A DNA stretch of 39,273 nt from Hyphomicrobiales bacterium (GTDB lineage Bacteria > Pseudomonadota > Alphaproteobacteria > Rhizobiales > JAJFHB01). A model generated the notes under the pieces. That model saw only the letters and a program-made list of their open reading frames with translations, searched no databases and was not told the origin of the DNA. The position numbers were made by a program, and so were the translations under genes. The stretch is taken from the NCBI GenBank assembly GCA_021775625.1, contig JAJFHM010000346.1, positions 1 through 39,273 on the forward strand, read 5' to 3'. Shown here piece by piece: positions 9,208-18,389 of this stretch (positions are counted from its first letter, which is position 1; the number at the start of each line of letters is the position of its first letter).

Positions 9208-11007
9208 CTAGACCACAAGCTCCGCCAATTCGAAGTGATCCTCGGTGACGTAGGCCAGCCCCTTGGTGCAAATCCGGTAGTAAGGAATTGTGACCAGCGA
9301 TACGAACTCGAGATTCATCTGCGGCGTTTCCAGCGTGCAGCCCATGTCACGCCAGGCATCTAACAATTCGTATTGAGCCGCGAAAACTTCATCGAACGGC
9401 TTGTCGGTCGCCAGCCCGTTCAATGGAGTGGGCAGTGATGCTGCGACTTTACCATCGCGAAGCGCTATGAAACCTCCGCCCATGTTGATGATCTCGTTGG
9501 CGGCAGACGCCATGTCTGCATCTGACGCGCCGACCAGAACGATATTCTGATTGAACACGTTCGCAGTGGTGCCAATACAACCATCGCCTATGTCAAAGCC
9601 CTTGACGAACGCAACGCCAATTTCACCGGTGCCCATAATGCGGTCGATCATGCTGATCTTGTTGATGCCACGGGCGGGGTCGGCCAGGATTTCGCCGTCC
9701 ACAACCGGCAGGGTTTCAATTGCCTCGGGTGTTTCAAGAGAACCGTCTCGCGTGGTGATGACCCGGACGTCCACAGTCGAGCCTGCGCCTTCCGGAGCCG
9801 CGATCCGGAAATCTTCCGGCGCCAGCACACGATCGATATTCATGGTGCCGTAGAGCCAATCGGGATAGTCCGGGTTCTTCAGCGGCTGGGTCATCTTGCC
9901 GTCTTCCACCCAAACTGTTCCATTCGCCATGACTTTGGCGATCTTGAATTCTTCCAGGTCGTCAACGAACAGGATATCGGCGAACTTGCCCGGGCCGATC
10001 ATGCCCATGTCGTGATTGACACGGTAGAACTCGGCCGGCTGGATTGTCGACATCTGAATGGCGGTGATCGGATCGACACCGTTCTTGATCGCGACACGGA
10101 TCGCATGATCCATCTGGCCACGCTCCAACATCCAGTCGGGCGTGACCACGTCGGTGCATATCTGATAGGCGCGCGACTGGTGGTCCTGTTGGGTCACGGC
10201 CGGCATGCAGGCCTTGATGTCTTCGCAGGCACTGCCCTCGCGGATCACCACATAAAGACCAAGTTCGGCCTGCCGCCTGCATTCCTCCGCGGTGACCATT
10301 TCGTGGTTGTGCATGATGCCGGCTGCGATCCAGGCATTGGAGATCTTGTCGTCGCTCATGCCGGCGGAATGGCCTTGTATGACCTTGCCTTGCCTGAGGC
10401 ACTCTTCCATCAGACCCAATAGTTCCCGGTCCCGTAGATTGCGGTGCAACATCAGTTCCGGAGAGATCTCTTCGATGCCTTTGGTTTCCGGCCAGTTGAG
10501 CGCGTCCATCAGATCACCGATGCTGGGTGCGTTCGGGGATGCGGGAAATCCAATGCCCCGGTTCTGGGTGTAACACATGGTGGGGACGACGAAGATCGGC
10601 TTGACCGGCGTGGCGAGGCACTCGTCGAGGAAGAAACGCGATCCCTTGATCCCGTTGACGATGGCATGGCCGTAAAATCCGTCGACAATGGCGGTCGATC
10701 CATGCAGCAGCCGGCATGTGGCGAAAACCGTCGAGTTGCAGTAGGTGTGCCACTGATGGCAGTGCGGGTCGATCAGGCCCGGCACCAGAAAGCGGCCGGC
10801 GGCATCAATGACTTCGGTGTTGTCATCCTTGGTATATTCGACATCGCCGACAGCCGCGATCCGGTCACCCTTTATGGCGATGCCGTCGGCGTGAATGGAG
10901 CCGGTATGGGTGTTGACGATCTGCCCGTTTACGATGACCTTATCGGCAGGCTCGTATCCCATTGCGACGTCTATGAGCACTTCACGTACCAGTCCGTTTG
11001 ACTGCAT
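9208..11007 (-). CDS. Adenine deaminase-like amidohydrolase (COG1001 family)
   Basis: A 599-residue amidohydrolase with the domain order of bacterial adenine deaminase Ade: N-terminal amidohydrolase barrel, then a C-terminal domain. Visible metal-site motifs are PGLIDPHCH (76-84, HxH at 82 and 84), QGHSAG (H213), NHE (234-236), REGS (256-259) and CTD (284-286). Two departures from typical Ade are notable: the first motif is PHCHQW instead of the usual AHVHIES, and CTDD is CTDV. The metal ligands survive, so it should be active, but perhaps on a purine analogue or another aminated heterocycle. The ATG has a strong GAGGAG site. It lies 24 bp after the ABC ATPase and upstream of hyuA, which points to transported substrate being deaminated before ring opening. 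Confidence 0.85.
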   Translation of the reverse strand: MQSNGLVREVLIDVAMGYEPADKVIVNGQIVNTHTGSIHADGIAIKGDRIAAVGDVEYTKDDNTEVIDAAGRFLVPGLIDPHCHQWHTYCNSTVFATCRLLHGSTAIVDGFYGHAIVNGIKGSRFFLDECLATPVKPIFVVPTMCYTQNRGIGFPASPNAPSIGDLMDALNWPETKGIEEISPELMLHRNLRDRELLGLMEECLRQGKVIQGHSAGMSDDKISNAWIAAGIMHNHEMVTAEECRRQAELGLYVVIREGSACEDIKACMPAVTQQDHQSRAYQICTDVVTPDWMLERGQMDHAIRVAIKNGVDPITAIQMSTIQPAEFYRVNHDMGMIGPGKFADILFVDDLEEFKIAKVMANGTVWVEDGKMTQPLKNPDYPDWLYGTMNIDRVLAPEDFRIAAPEGAGSTVDVRVITTRDGSLETPEAIETLPVVDGEILADPARGINKISMIDRIMGTGEIGVAFVKGFDIGDGCIGTTANVFNQNIVLVGASDADMASAANEIINMGGGFIALRDGKVAASLPTPLNGLATDKPFDEVFAAQYELLDAWRDMGCTLETPQMNLEFVSLVTIPYYRICTKGLAYVTEDHFELAELVV

Positions 11008-11031
11008 TGTCTCGCCTCCTCTCGTCCTGCT

Positions 11032-12531
11032 CTAGGCACCGGTTATCAGGCCAAGGACCATTTCTTTGTTTGCATCCTTTCTTTCGACCGTTTCGACGAT
11101 CTTGCCGTCACGCCAAACCAGAATGCGGTCGCTCATTCCGACCATTTCGGACAGCTCCTGGCTGATGAAAATCACCCCCGCGCCCTCTTCAACCAGCTGA
11201 TTCAAGAGCTTGTAGATCTCCACCTTCGCCCGAATGTCGACGCCTCGTGTCGGTTCGTTGAAGATAATAATTTTGGAACTCGCATTGAGCGATCTTGCAA
11301 TCATCACCTTCTGTTGATTGCCGCCGCTGAGAAACATGGAGAGCGTGTCCAGGCTGGGCGTTTTGATGTCCAGCTTCTGCTTGTAGGCTTCGCAGTCCTT
11401 GATTTGCTCGCCGTAGGAGAGAAATCCATACGAGGCGTATTGCTGCATCGCCGAGAGCGTGGCGTTATCGGCAACGGACATTGTGAGGATGAGCCCCTCC
11501 GATTTGCGGTCCGCAGGCAGATAAAACAGGCCCGCTTCGATCGCTTCGCTGGGCGTCCGTGCCGCATAGGGTTGACCCAGAAGCTCTATCCTGCCTTCGG
11601 CCAGTTTTCTCAAGCCCAACAGGGATCTGACAAAATCCTCGTTTCCCGATCCGAGCAATCCGGCGAACGACACGATCTCACCGGCATGCAGATCAAAGCT
11701 GATATTCGTGTAGCGGCCGTCTGCATCGCTGCAATTTTGGACGCTGAGAAGTTTATCGCCCTTTTTGACTTTGACCTTGGGATACGGCTCCTTGATTTCT
11801 TCGCCAACCATGAGCCTGGGCAATTCGTCGATCGAGGTGTCCTTCAGATTGACGGTCGCAACCTTGTTGCCATCGCGCAGAACCGTTGCGCGATCACCTA
11901 TCCGTTTGACCTCTTCGAGATTGTGGGAAATGTATATAATCCCGACGCCGGCTTCACACAGGCCGGCGAGGATTTCAAACAGCCGCTCGGTTTCCTTATC
12001 CGTAAGTGCCGCAGTCGGCTCATCCAGAATGAGCACCTTGGCATCGAGAGCCAGTGCCTTGGCGATCTCAACCACCTGCTGTTCGTGGACGCTGAGCCGT
12101 CCGACGCGATCTTCCACATCTATTTCGAACCCGAGGCGATCGAGGACCGCGCGCGATCTTCGGTGGATTTCATTCCAGTCCACCATACCGTTCGAGGTCA
12201 CATCAATTCCAAGATGAATATTCTCAGCCACGGTCAATTGCGGTACCAGCATGAATTCCTGGTAGACCGTGCATATGCCAAGCTCCTTGGCATGGATCGG
12301 TGAACTGATGTCGGCCGGCTCGCCGTTCATTGAGATGGATCCGCTGTCCATCTGTTCGGCTCCGGACAGGATCTTGATCAGCGTTGACTTGCCCGCACCG
12401 TTCTCGCCCAGCAGGACATGGATCTCCGAGGCATTGAGTTCGAAATCAACGCCTTTCAAGGCATGAACGCCCGGATAGGTCTTGTCGATGTTCGCCATGA
12501 TCAGCAAACTATTTTGGGTTTGATCGTTCAC
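11032..12531 (-). CDS. Double ABC transporter ATPase (RbsA/MglA-type)
   Basis: A 499-residue ATPase with two nucleotide-binding domains in tandem, the arrangement of carbohydrate uptake (CUT2) transporters. The first Walker A is GENGAGKST at 42-50, with Walker B ILDEPTAAL. The second half has the degenerate GLLGSGNED in place of Walker A, which is normal for this family, and a canonical LSGGNQQ signature. The first-half signature is LSVHEQQ. The start is a GTG without an obvious ribosome site; an ATG at 12498 is an alternative. It pairs with the binding protein and permease upstream. CUT2-type systems also carry non-sugar ligands such as autoinducer-2 and nucleosides, so the operon neighbours suggest a nucleobase-like or heterocyclic substrate. 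Confidence 0.93.
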   Translation of the reverse strand: MNDQTQNSLLIMANIDKTYPGVHALKGVDFELNASEIHVLLGENGAGKSTLIKILSGAEQMDSGSISMNGEPADISSPIHAKELGICTVYQEFMLVPQLTVAENIHLGIDVTSNGMVDWNEIHRRSRAVLDRLGFEIDVEDRVGRLSVHEQQVVEIAKALALDAKVLILDEPTAALTDKETERLFEILAGLCEAGVGIIYISHNLEEVKRIGDRATVLRDGNKVATVNLKDTSIDELPRLMVGEEIKEPYPKVKVKKGDKLLSVQNCSDADGRYTNISFDLHAGEIVSFAGLLGSGNEDFVRSLLGLRKLAEGRIELLGQPYAARTPSEAIEAGLFYLPADRKSEGLILTMSVADNATLSAMQQYASYGFLSYGEQIKDCEAYKQKLDIKTPSLDTLSMFLSGGNQQKVMIARSLNASSKIIIFNEPTRGVDIRAKVEIYKLLNQLVEEGAGVIFISQELSEMVGMSDRILVWRDGKIVETVERKDANKEMVLGLITGA

Positions 12532-12687
12532 GGTTTATCGGATCGCCTGTGATGTTGTTCGCAAGATGCGGGGAAACCCGGCGCAAGTGCCAAGTGCTGA
12601 GCTTTCCACGTTGAACAGTTGTCCACTATCAGCCAAACGCAATCGAAGGCTTCACCTTCGAACACCGCTTGGATTTCGGTGTCGGCC

Positions 12688-12716
12688 AAAGACCCGCCCG
12701 AACCGAGCGGGTCTTT
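12688..12716 (-). terminator. Strong stem-loop between binding-protein and ATPase genes (attenuator)
   Basis: AAAGACCCGC and GCGGGTCTTT form a perfect 10-bp stem with a 9-nt loop, and it can extend further with one mismatch. It lies just downstream of the binding-protein stop (12735) and 157 bp before the ATPase start, within the 203-bp gap between them. Such hairpins after binding-protein genes usually stabilise the upstream transcript or partly terminate, so that binding protein exceeds ATPase. Read on the minus strand it ends in CTTT with no long U run, so stabilisation or attenuation is more likely than full termination. Confidence 0.6.
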
Positions 12717-12734
12717 GACCAAAGAGTGTTTCGT

Positions 12735-13871
12735 CTATTCGACGAGAGTGGCGCCCGGTTTCCAGCCCGGTGCAGCAAAGTCGATCCCGACGAGAGAATC
12801 TTCGAACTGCCCGATGTTTTCAGGGGTATAGGCCCTGATCGGAACGAACATCTTTTTCGGAACCGGATTGCCTTCCAGAATGTGGACCAGCATGTATGTG
12901 GCGTACTTGCCTTCAAGTGCGGCGCCTTCGCTCAGGCCCCAGGCAAACCAGCCCTGCTTGAGAAATTCGATTGATTCCTCATCCATGTGGACGCCGGTGA
13001 CAAACACGTCACCGGGTTTCTTGCCAGCAGCGCGCAGCGCGGAAATGGCGCCTTTGCACTGGAAGTCGGCTGTACAGAATATAAGCTTCATGTCGGGCCA
13101 CGTGGCCAGGGCATCTTCTGTCAGCCGCTGGGCGACCGTTCTGTCCATCTCATGAAATCTTTCACCGAGGATGGTCATGCCGGGTGCCAGTTTGGCGAGG
13201 GTTTCCTTGAAGCCAAGCGCGCGTTGCTTGCCCCACTCCACGCCCGGAGGTCCGTTGAGCATGAAGATCTTGGCGTCTGCGGGCATGCGTTCGGCCGCGA
13301 GTTGGGCCTGGATGATACCGGTTTGATAATCATTTATCGAAACGCCCGGTGCGCCCGCATAGGATGTCGGGATCAAGGCGCTCGTGGTCGGGATGCCAGC
13401 ATCCCAGGCTTTCTTGACCGGCACGGAGACGGCAGAGTAATCGACCGCTGAGATCACCATTCCGTCGACGCCGCGGGCGATGAAATCCTCGATATCGGAA
13501 ATCATTTGCCCAAGTTTCAAATAGCCTCCGGCGGGACGCAGATCCAACTTCAAACCCAATTCTTTCGCCGCCTCATAGGCGCCGTAGGCAACCGCTACCC
13601 AATAGGGGTCGCGAACGTGGGGAATGACCATTCCAATATGATACTTTTTGGAGGCTTTGGGCTTCCACCAATCGATGTTTTCACCATCCCGCAGAACCCA
13701 CGTACCAGTGGGTTCCGCTCCGTACATCGCCCGATACTGCTCGACCGTAACAGTGCGGCCGGCTTCTTCGGCAGTTGCCTGCGGCGCAGATATAATCGAT
13801 GAAGATGCAAAAAGGCCAAGTACGGCAAAGGATAATATCCGGATTTTATTTTTAAGCTTTAGTATTTTCAT
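12735..13871 (-). CDS. Periplasmic substrate-binding protein, TorT/sugar-binding type
   Basis: A 378-residue type I periplasmic binding protein. A basic N-terminus (MKILKLKNK) precedes a hydrophobic segment and a likely signal peptidase site after ATA near residue 34. The mature domain has the two-lobe fold seen in RbsB and in TorT, the sensor-partner protein of TMAO respiration; IGMVIPHVRDPYW and DGMVISAVDYSAV fit this. Because it sits between a CUT2-type permease and a double ATPase, an uptake role is favoured over a TorT sensing role. The ATG is preceded by GGGAGGAATAAG, an excellent ribosome site. A strong stem-loop follows the stop. The ligand is unknown; the downstream genes suggest a nitrogen heterocycle or nucleoside-like compound. 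Confidence 0.9.
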   Translation of the reverse strand: MKILKLKNKIRILSFAVLGLFASSSIISAPQATAEEAGRTVTVEQYRAMYGAEPTGTWVLRDGENIDWWKPKASKKYHIGMVIPHVRDPYWVAVAYGAYEAAKELGLKLDLRPAGGYLKLGQMISDIEDFIARGVDGMVISAVDYSAVSVPVKKAWDAGIPTTSALIPTSYAGAPGVSINDYQTGIIQAQLAAERMPADAKIFMLNGPPGVEWGKQRALGFKETLAKLAPGMTILGERFHEMDRTVAQRLTEDALATWPDMKLIFCTADFQCKGAISALRAAGKKPGDVFVTGVHMDEESIEFLKQGWFAWGLSEGAALEGKYATYMLVHILEGNPVPKKMFVPIRAYTPENIGQFEDSLVGIDFAAPGWKPGATLVE

Positions 13872-13937
13872 CTTATTCCTCCCTTTATGCCCCCTACAAC
13901 GTGTTCTAAAAGGTAAAAAACTCTATATATGCCACTC

Positions 13938-14936
13938 TTATATATCTCCTTTCTGGCGATAGCGATCTACAACTATTGCCGCAATAATAATAATACCTAT
14001 CACCATTAGCTGAACGAATGATGATACGTTGTACAAATTCAGACCGTTCTTGATGATTGAAAGCATCGCGACGCCAACGATGATGCCGAACACCCTTCCG
14101 ACGCCACCGCCGAACGCAACGCCGCCGATGACCGCTGCGGCTATTGCATCGAGTTCGCGTCCAGATCCCATATTGGGAGCGCCGATACCCCCGCGCGACG
14201 TCAGCACCGCTCCGGCCGCGCCGGCGAACAGACCACAGATGACGTAAGCGAGGATTCTGGTGCGCACGATCTTAATGCCCGCCAATCGGGCCGCCTCCCG
14301 GTTGCCGCCGATGGCATAAGTGTGCCGACCCGCAGTCGTGCGCCGAAGATAGAGGTACAGGAGGGCAAAGCCGAGTGCGCTGACAAACACGGCAAACGGT
14401 ACCGGGCCGATATGGCCGTTGCCGAGAAACAGCATGCTGTCAGGAATATTTCCGTGCAGAGGGATACCGCCTGTGGAGTAAAGCGCTAACCCGCGAACCG
14501 CCGTCAGCGTCGCCAGGGTGACGACGAAAGCGTTAACCCCCCAAAACGCGATAATCGAACCATTGACCAACCCAACAATGCCGCCGACCAGGATCGCAAC
14601 AATGATCCCCGGGATGACACCGAAGGTCCAAACTGTGCCCACCATACACACGCTGGTCAGCGCAATGATGGAGCCGACCGAAACATCCACGCCGCCTTCG
14701 ATGAGAACCACCGCTTGACCGCAAGCCAGCAGAGCAAGTGGCGCCGCCTGCCGGAGGACATTTTGCGCGTTCAGCAGCGTTGCGAACCGCGGCTCAAGGA
14801 GTGAAAACATAATAATCAGCGCAATGAGGAAAATGAACAATCCCCATTTGAGCGCGAATTGCCCGATCACCTGAGCGGCGTCGGCAGAGTTCGATCGAGC
14901 GGTGCCGGAGGCCCCGTGAATGTCATCATCCGACAT
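13938..14936 (-). CDS. ABC transporter permease (RbsC-type, BPD_transp_2)
   Basis: A 332-residue membrane permease with about 8-10 hydrophobic segments and the family stretches VLIEGGVDVSVGSI and NREAARLAGI, the cytoplasmic coupling region that contacts the ATPase. It is the first gene of the minus-strand operon carrying binding protein, ATPase, amidohydrolase, HyuAB and flavin monooxygenase. The start ATG has GGGGGGAA upstream. The spacer to the binding-protein gene is AT-rich with repeated TATATA steps. Transcription probably starts in the 337-bp divergent region to its right, which holds two copies of a palindromic operator-like repeat. Confidence 0.92.
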   Translation of the reverse strand: MSDDDIHGASGTARSNSADAAQVIGQFALKWGLFIFLIALIIMFSLLEPRFATLLNAQNVLRQAAPLALLACGQAVVLIEGGVDVSVGSIIALTSVCMVGTVWTFGVIPGIIVAILVGGIVGLVNGSIIAFWGVNAFVVTLATLTAVRGLALYSTGGIPLHGNIPDSMLFLGNGHIGPVPFAVFVSALGFALLYLYLRRTTAGRHTYAIGGNREAARLAGIKIVRTRILAYVICGLFAGAAGAVLTSRGGIGAPNMGSGRELDAIAAAVIGGVAFGGGVGRVFGIIVGVAMLSIIKNGLNLYNVSSFVQLMVIGIIIIAAIVVDRYRQKGDI

Positions 14937-15273
14937 CGTTAAATTCCCCCCAAAGGACGTTTCCCAGACAGGTGATACTTGAACATTATGATCAACAATC
15001 CACGATCAGAGGACGGCGTCATTGCCAATTATTGACTGTTTTTCGTTGTCTCTTCACCAAGAATCTACGCAATCAACTTGATTATCGTACGATAAATAAC
15101 GTAACCTGATTATCACACGATAAATAAGATAATGGGTCGTTGTCAATCGCTTCCTGACCAGTTGCTCGCGAGAATCCGGTGCCCGGGCGAGCGGCCGCGG
15201 ACCTGGAAGGACAGCCTCCAGCAGCGGCGCGCTGAAGCAGCGATTGGACCGGCCACAAACAGGGATGGCATCA
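14937..15273. promoter_or_regulatory. Divergent promoter region between ABC permease and HisD-like operons
   Basis: This 337-bp region separates two operons transcribed away from each other. Its AT-rich centre carries two tandem copies of a palindromic repeat (separate entry), about 145 bp from the permease start and 150 bp from the HisD-like start. No ORF here looks real. The part nearest the HisD-like gene is GC-rich without recognisable signals other than AGGGA, which fits a start at 15274. Confidence 0.6.
15080..15127. promoter_or_regulatory. Two tandem operator-like repeats, TTATC-N4-GATAA
   Basis: GATTATCGTACGATAAATAA (15080-15099) and GATTATCACACGATAAATAA (15108-15127) differ at only two of 20 bases and are spaced 28 bp apart. 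The first contains a perfect 14-bp palindrome, TTATCGTACGATAA. Their position in the middle of a divergent promoter region fits binding of a dimeric repressor. A third match, TTATCGAATGATAA, occurs at 19676-19689 before the flavin monooxygenase and cupin genes. The nearby TetR (20803-21504) or the GntR (33240-33926) could be the binder; the sequence does not say which. Confidence 0.6.
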
Positions 15274-16560
15274 ATGGTGCGCTATCTGAAAACAGCGATT
15301 ACGGCTGAAGAACGCGCAGAGGCGGATGACCGGGTCAAACGTGTGGTCGAGGCCGCGCTCGAAGACATCGTCAAACGCGGTGACGATGCGGTGCGCGACA
15401 TGTCGATCAAATATGACAACTGGAATCGCGACGATTTCCGGCTGACGTCGGACGAAATCGAAACCTGCCTCGCGAAACTCAAACCAAGAGACCGTACCGA
15501 TATCGAGTTTGCTCAAAAACAGGTGCGTAACTTTGCGCAGATTCAGCGCGACGCACTGCAGGACGTCGAAGCAGAAACGCTTCCTGGCGTCATTCTCGGG
15601 CACAAGAACATTCCGATAAATTCGGTCGGTTGCTATGTGCCCGGAGGCAAGTATCCGCTCCTGGCATCTGCCCATATGTCGGTGGTGACCGCCAGGGTCG
15701 CAGGCGTTAAGCGCATCGCGACCTGTGCCCCGCCCTTCCAGGGCGAAATCGCACATGCCATCGTGGCCGCGCAGCATCTCGCCGGCGCTGATGAAATCTA
15801 CGTGCTCGGCGGAATTCAGGCGGTTGGAGCGATGGCGCTTGGCACATCGTCCATTGCGCCGGTCGATATGCTGGTTGGACCGGGCAATGCCTTTGTCGCG
15901 GAGGCCAAGCGGCAGCTTTTCGGTCGCGTCGGCATTGACCTGCTTGCGGGGCCAACCGAAACCTTGGTCATTGCAGACGACACGGTCGACGGAGAATTGT
16001 GCGCCACGGATCTGCTCGGCCAGGCCGAGCATGGACCGACTTCGCCCGCGATCCTCGTCACCAACTCCGAGAAGCTCGCTAAGGACACGATAAGCGAGGT
16101 CGAGCGCCAGCTCCTGGTTCTGTCGACAGGCGAAATCGCCGGCCAGGCGTGGCGCGATTACGGTCAGGTAATTGTCTGTGACGACGAAGCAGAAATGCTC
16201 GCGGTAGCCGACGAAATCGCTTCCGAGCACGTCCAGGTCATGACCCGCGACCCCGACTATTTCCTGAACAATATGAGCAACTACGGTTCTTTGTTCCTCG
16301 GCCCGCGCACCAATGTTTCCTACGGGGACAAGGTCATCGGCACCAACCATACCCTTCCGACCCGCAAAGCAGCCAGATACACCGGCGGTCTGTGGGTCGG
16401 CAAGTTCCTCAAGACCTGCACCTACCAGAAAGTGTTGACCGACGAAGCGACCACCCTGGTCGGCCAGTACTGCTCGCGTCTTTGCGCGCTTGAAGGTTTC
16501 GCTGGCCACAAGGAACAGGCCGATATCCGGGTCCGCCGCTATGGCGGTAGGAACACATGA
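15274..16560 (+). CDS. Histidinol dehydrogenase-family NAD-dependent dehydrogenase (catabolic HisD paralogue)
   Basis: A 428-residue HisD-fold zinc enzyme. The track start at 15244 is a TTG; the ATG at 15274 (MVRYLKTA) is preferred because AGGGA stands 8 bp upstream and related proteins begin there; the ATG at 15265 is possible. Counting from MVRYLK, zinc and catalytic residues of E. coli HisD are all conserved: Q250 and H253 (GQAEHG), E318 and H319 (SEHVQV), D352 ([10 protein letters not shown]) and H412 (EGFAGH). No other histidine biosynthesis genes are present, and the resemblance is to catabolic HisD paralogues such as HpsN, which oxidises dihydroxypropanesulfonate. It probably oxidises an alcohol to a carboxylate. 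The stop overlaps the next start in ATGA, so it is translationally coupled to the SDR. Confidence 0.88.
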   Translation: MVRYLKTAITAEERAEADDRVKRVVEAALEDIVKRGDDAVRDMSIKYDNWNRDDFRLTSDEIETCLAKLKPRDRTDIEFAQKQVRNFAQIQRDALQDVEAETLPGVILGHKNIPINSVGCYVPGGKYPLLASAHMSVVTARVAGVKRIATCAPPFQGEIAHAIVAAQHLAGADEIYVLGGIQAVGAMALGTSSIAPVDMLVGPGNAFVAEAKRQLFGRVGIDLLAGPTETLVIADDTVDGELCATDLLGQAEHGPTSPAILVTNSEKLAKDTISEVERQLLVLSTGEIAGQAWRDYGQVIVCDDEAEMLAVADEIASEHVQVMTRDPDYFLNNMSNYGSLFLGPRTNVSYGDKVIGTNHTLPTRKAARYTGGLWVGKFLKTCTYQKVLTDEATTLVGQYCSRLCALEGFAGHKEQADIRVRRYGGRNT

Positions 16561-17327
16561 GCGAAGATTTGCCCCGCACCCCCTCCTTCGAGCTTGCCGG
16601 CAGGCGGGCGCTCGTTACCGGCGGCAGCCGTGGGATCGGCCGCGCTTCGGCAGCGGCTCTGGCTGGGGCGGGCGCCCATGTCATACTGGTGGCACGCGAC
16701 CAGGCTGACCTGGATGAAGCGCACGCGGCAATTTCCGATGCCGGCGGATCGTGTGAGGCTTTGGCCCTCGACGTCACCGACATCGCGGCTTTTGAGGCGG
16801 CGATCGCCGCCCAGGAACACATCGACATATTCGTTAACAACGCCGGCACCAACCGGCCAGCGCCGTTCGTCGAGGTTAAAGTGGAAGACTTTGATCTCGT
16901 AGTGGGACTGAACCTGAAAGCAGCGTTCTTCTGCGCCCAGGCCATTGCACGGTCCATGGTCCGCAACAAAACCAAAGGGTCAATCATAAACATGTCGTCC
17001 CAAATGGGACACGTCGGCGGCCGCAACCGCACGGTTTACTGCGCCTCCAAACATGCGCTGGAAGGGCTCACAAAGGCGATGGCCCTCGATCTGGCCGGGA
17101 ACGGAATTCGCGTCAACAGCGTCTGCCCGACATTTATCGAGACGCCCATGACGAAGCCTTTTTTTGAGAATGCGGAATTTGCGGCCGATACGCTGTCCCG
17201 CATACCACTGGGGCGCATTGGCGAGTTGAAAGATGTGATGGGCCCGGTGGTGTTTCTGGCGAGCGATGCTTCGGCCCTGATGACGGGGTCCAGCCTGATG
17301 GCCGACGGCGGATGGACCGCACAGTAG
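16557..17327 (+). CDS. Short-chain dehydrogenase/reductase (SDR)
   Basis: A 256-residue classical SDR. It has the NAD(P)-binding TGGSRGIG at 21-28, NNAG at 94-97, catalytic S148, and YxxxK with Y161 and K165. It ends in the [12 protein letters not shown] type of tail typical of the family. The acidic/basic selector after the second strand is VARDQAD, which leaves NAD versus NADP open. It overlaps the HisD-like gene by 4 bp, so the two probably act on the same molecule, for example one epimerising or oxidising a hydroxyl that the other takes to the acid. The HpsN-HpsO pairing of sulfopropanediol catabolism is a precedent, but no sulfonate gene is seen here. Confidence 0.93.
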   Translation: MSEDLPRTPSFELAGRRALVTGGSRGIGRASAAALAGAGAHVILVARDQADLDEAHAAISDAGGSCEALALDVTDIAAFEAAIAAQEHIDIFVNNAGTNRPAPFVEVKVEDFDLVVGLNLKAAFFCAQAIARSMVRNKTKGSIINMSSQMGHVGGRNRTVYCASKHALEGLTKAMALDLAGNGIRVNSVCPTFIETPMTKPFFENAEFAADTLSRIPLGRIGELKDVMGPVVFLASDASALMTGSSLMADGGWTAQ

Positions 17328-17402
17328 CAAAGTGCGTCGCGTGCATATGGCGCGTTGAACGCACGGACGTGTGATTGAGTGATCTAAACGCGAGGGAGAG
17401 AG

Positions 17403-18365
17403 ATGATGTCTGCTGTGAAGAAAGTGGATAAGAAGGCGATTTATGAGGCTGCGGAGAAGCTCTCCAACTGGGGCCGGTGGGGCGATGACGATCAACTTGG
17501 AACGATCAATCACGTCACCCCACAGGACATTATCGCAGCTGCCGGGCTGATCAGAAAAGGCAAAGTCTTCGCCCTCGGCTTAGCCCTCGATGAGAAGATT
17601 CAGTCCGGACAGTTTGGCGGGCGCTGGAATCCAATCCACACCATGTTGGCGACGGGAACCGACGCAATTGCCGGCAACCAGGACATCGTGCCGAACCTGC
17701 GCTACGGCGACGATGCGGTCAACATGCCGTGCCAGAGTTCGACACAATGGGATGCCCTCGCCCACATCTTTCTGGATGACAAGATGTACAACGGCTACGA
17801 CGCCAAACTCGTTGACAGCAACGGTGCGCAGAAAAACGGCATTGAGCACATGCGGGACAAAATGGTCGGCCGGGGCGTGCTGCTCGACGTCGCCCGCTGG
17901 AAGGGCACCGACGCGCTTGATGACGGCTATGCGATCAGCAACGAGGACCTCGATCAGACTGCCGCTGCGCAGGGTGTCGAAATTTGCCGCGGCGACTTCG
18001 TCATCGTGCGAACCGGCCAGCAGGAAGCCTATATGGCAAGAGGCGACTGGGGCACCTATGCCGGCGGCGACGCCCCGGGTCTGGCGTTTGAAACCGCTTA
18101 TTGGATATACGAGAACGAGATTGCCGCTATCTGCGCCGACACCTGGGGCTGCGAGGTTCGGCCGAACGAAACCACCGAGGCCAATCAGCCGTGGCACTGG
18201 GTCGTGATCCCGAAGATCGGGATCTCGATGGGTGAGATTTTCTACCTCAAGGAACTGGCGGAGGATTGCGCCGAGGACGGCGTCCACGAGTTCTTTTTCT
18301 GCGCCCCGCCGATGCACTTGCCTGGCGGTTGCGGTTCACCACTGAACCCGCAGGCAATCAAGTAG
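17403..18365 (+). CDS. Single-domain cyclase-family metal-dependent hydrolase
   Basis: A 320-residue member of the cyclase family (PF04199), which includes kynurenine formamidase and isatin hydrolase; these enzymes hydrolyse amide or lactam bonds with a divalent metal. The metal-motif region reads QSSTQWDALAH, the variant seen in longer members, where the first histidine of HxxxHxDxxxH is replaced. The N-terminal SNWGRWGDDDQLGTIN is also typical of this longer group. The start ATGATG has a GAGGGAGAGAG site. It lies 75 bp after the SDR and is the last gene of the plus-strand operon, with 24 bp to the convergent monooxygenase stop. It may hydrolyse a ring-opened or lactam intermediate. It is distinct in size and motif from the two double-domain cyclases near the right end. 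Confidence 0.87.
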   Translation: MMSAVKKVDKKAIYEAAEKLSNWGRWGDDDQLGTINHVTPQDIIAAAGLIRKGKVFALGLALDEKIQSGQFGGRWNPIHTMLATGTDAIAGNQDIVPNLRYGDDAVNMPCQSSTQWDALAHIFLDDKMYNGYDAKLVDSNGAQKNGIEHMRDKMVGRGVLLDVARWKGTDALDDGYAISNEDLDQTAAAQGVEICRGDFVIVRTGQQEAYMARGDWGTYAGGDAPGLAFETAYWIYENEIAAICADTWGCEVRPNETTEANQPWHWVVIPKIGISMGEIFYLKELAEDCAEDGVHEFFFCAPPMHLPGGCGSPLNPQAIK

Positions 18366-18389
18366 GCTCCAGCGCGGGAAACCACAGAT

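Noticed and set aside
15271-16509. 412-codon minus-strand ORF opposite the HisD-like gene
   Set aside because: It is antisense to a gene with all HisD catalytic residues and has no family motif of its own.
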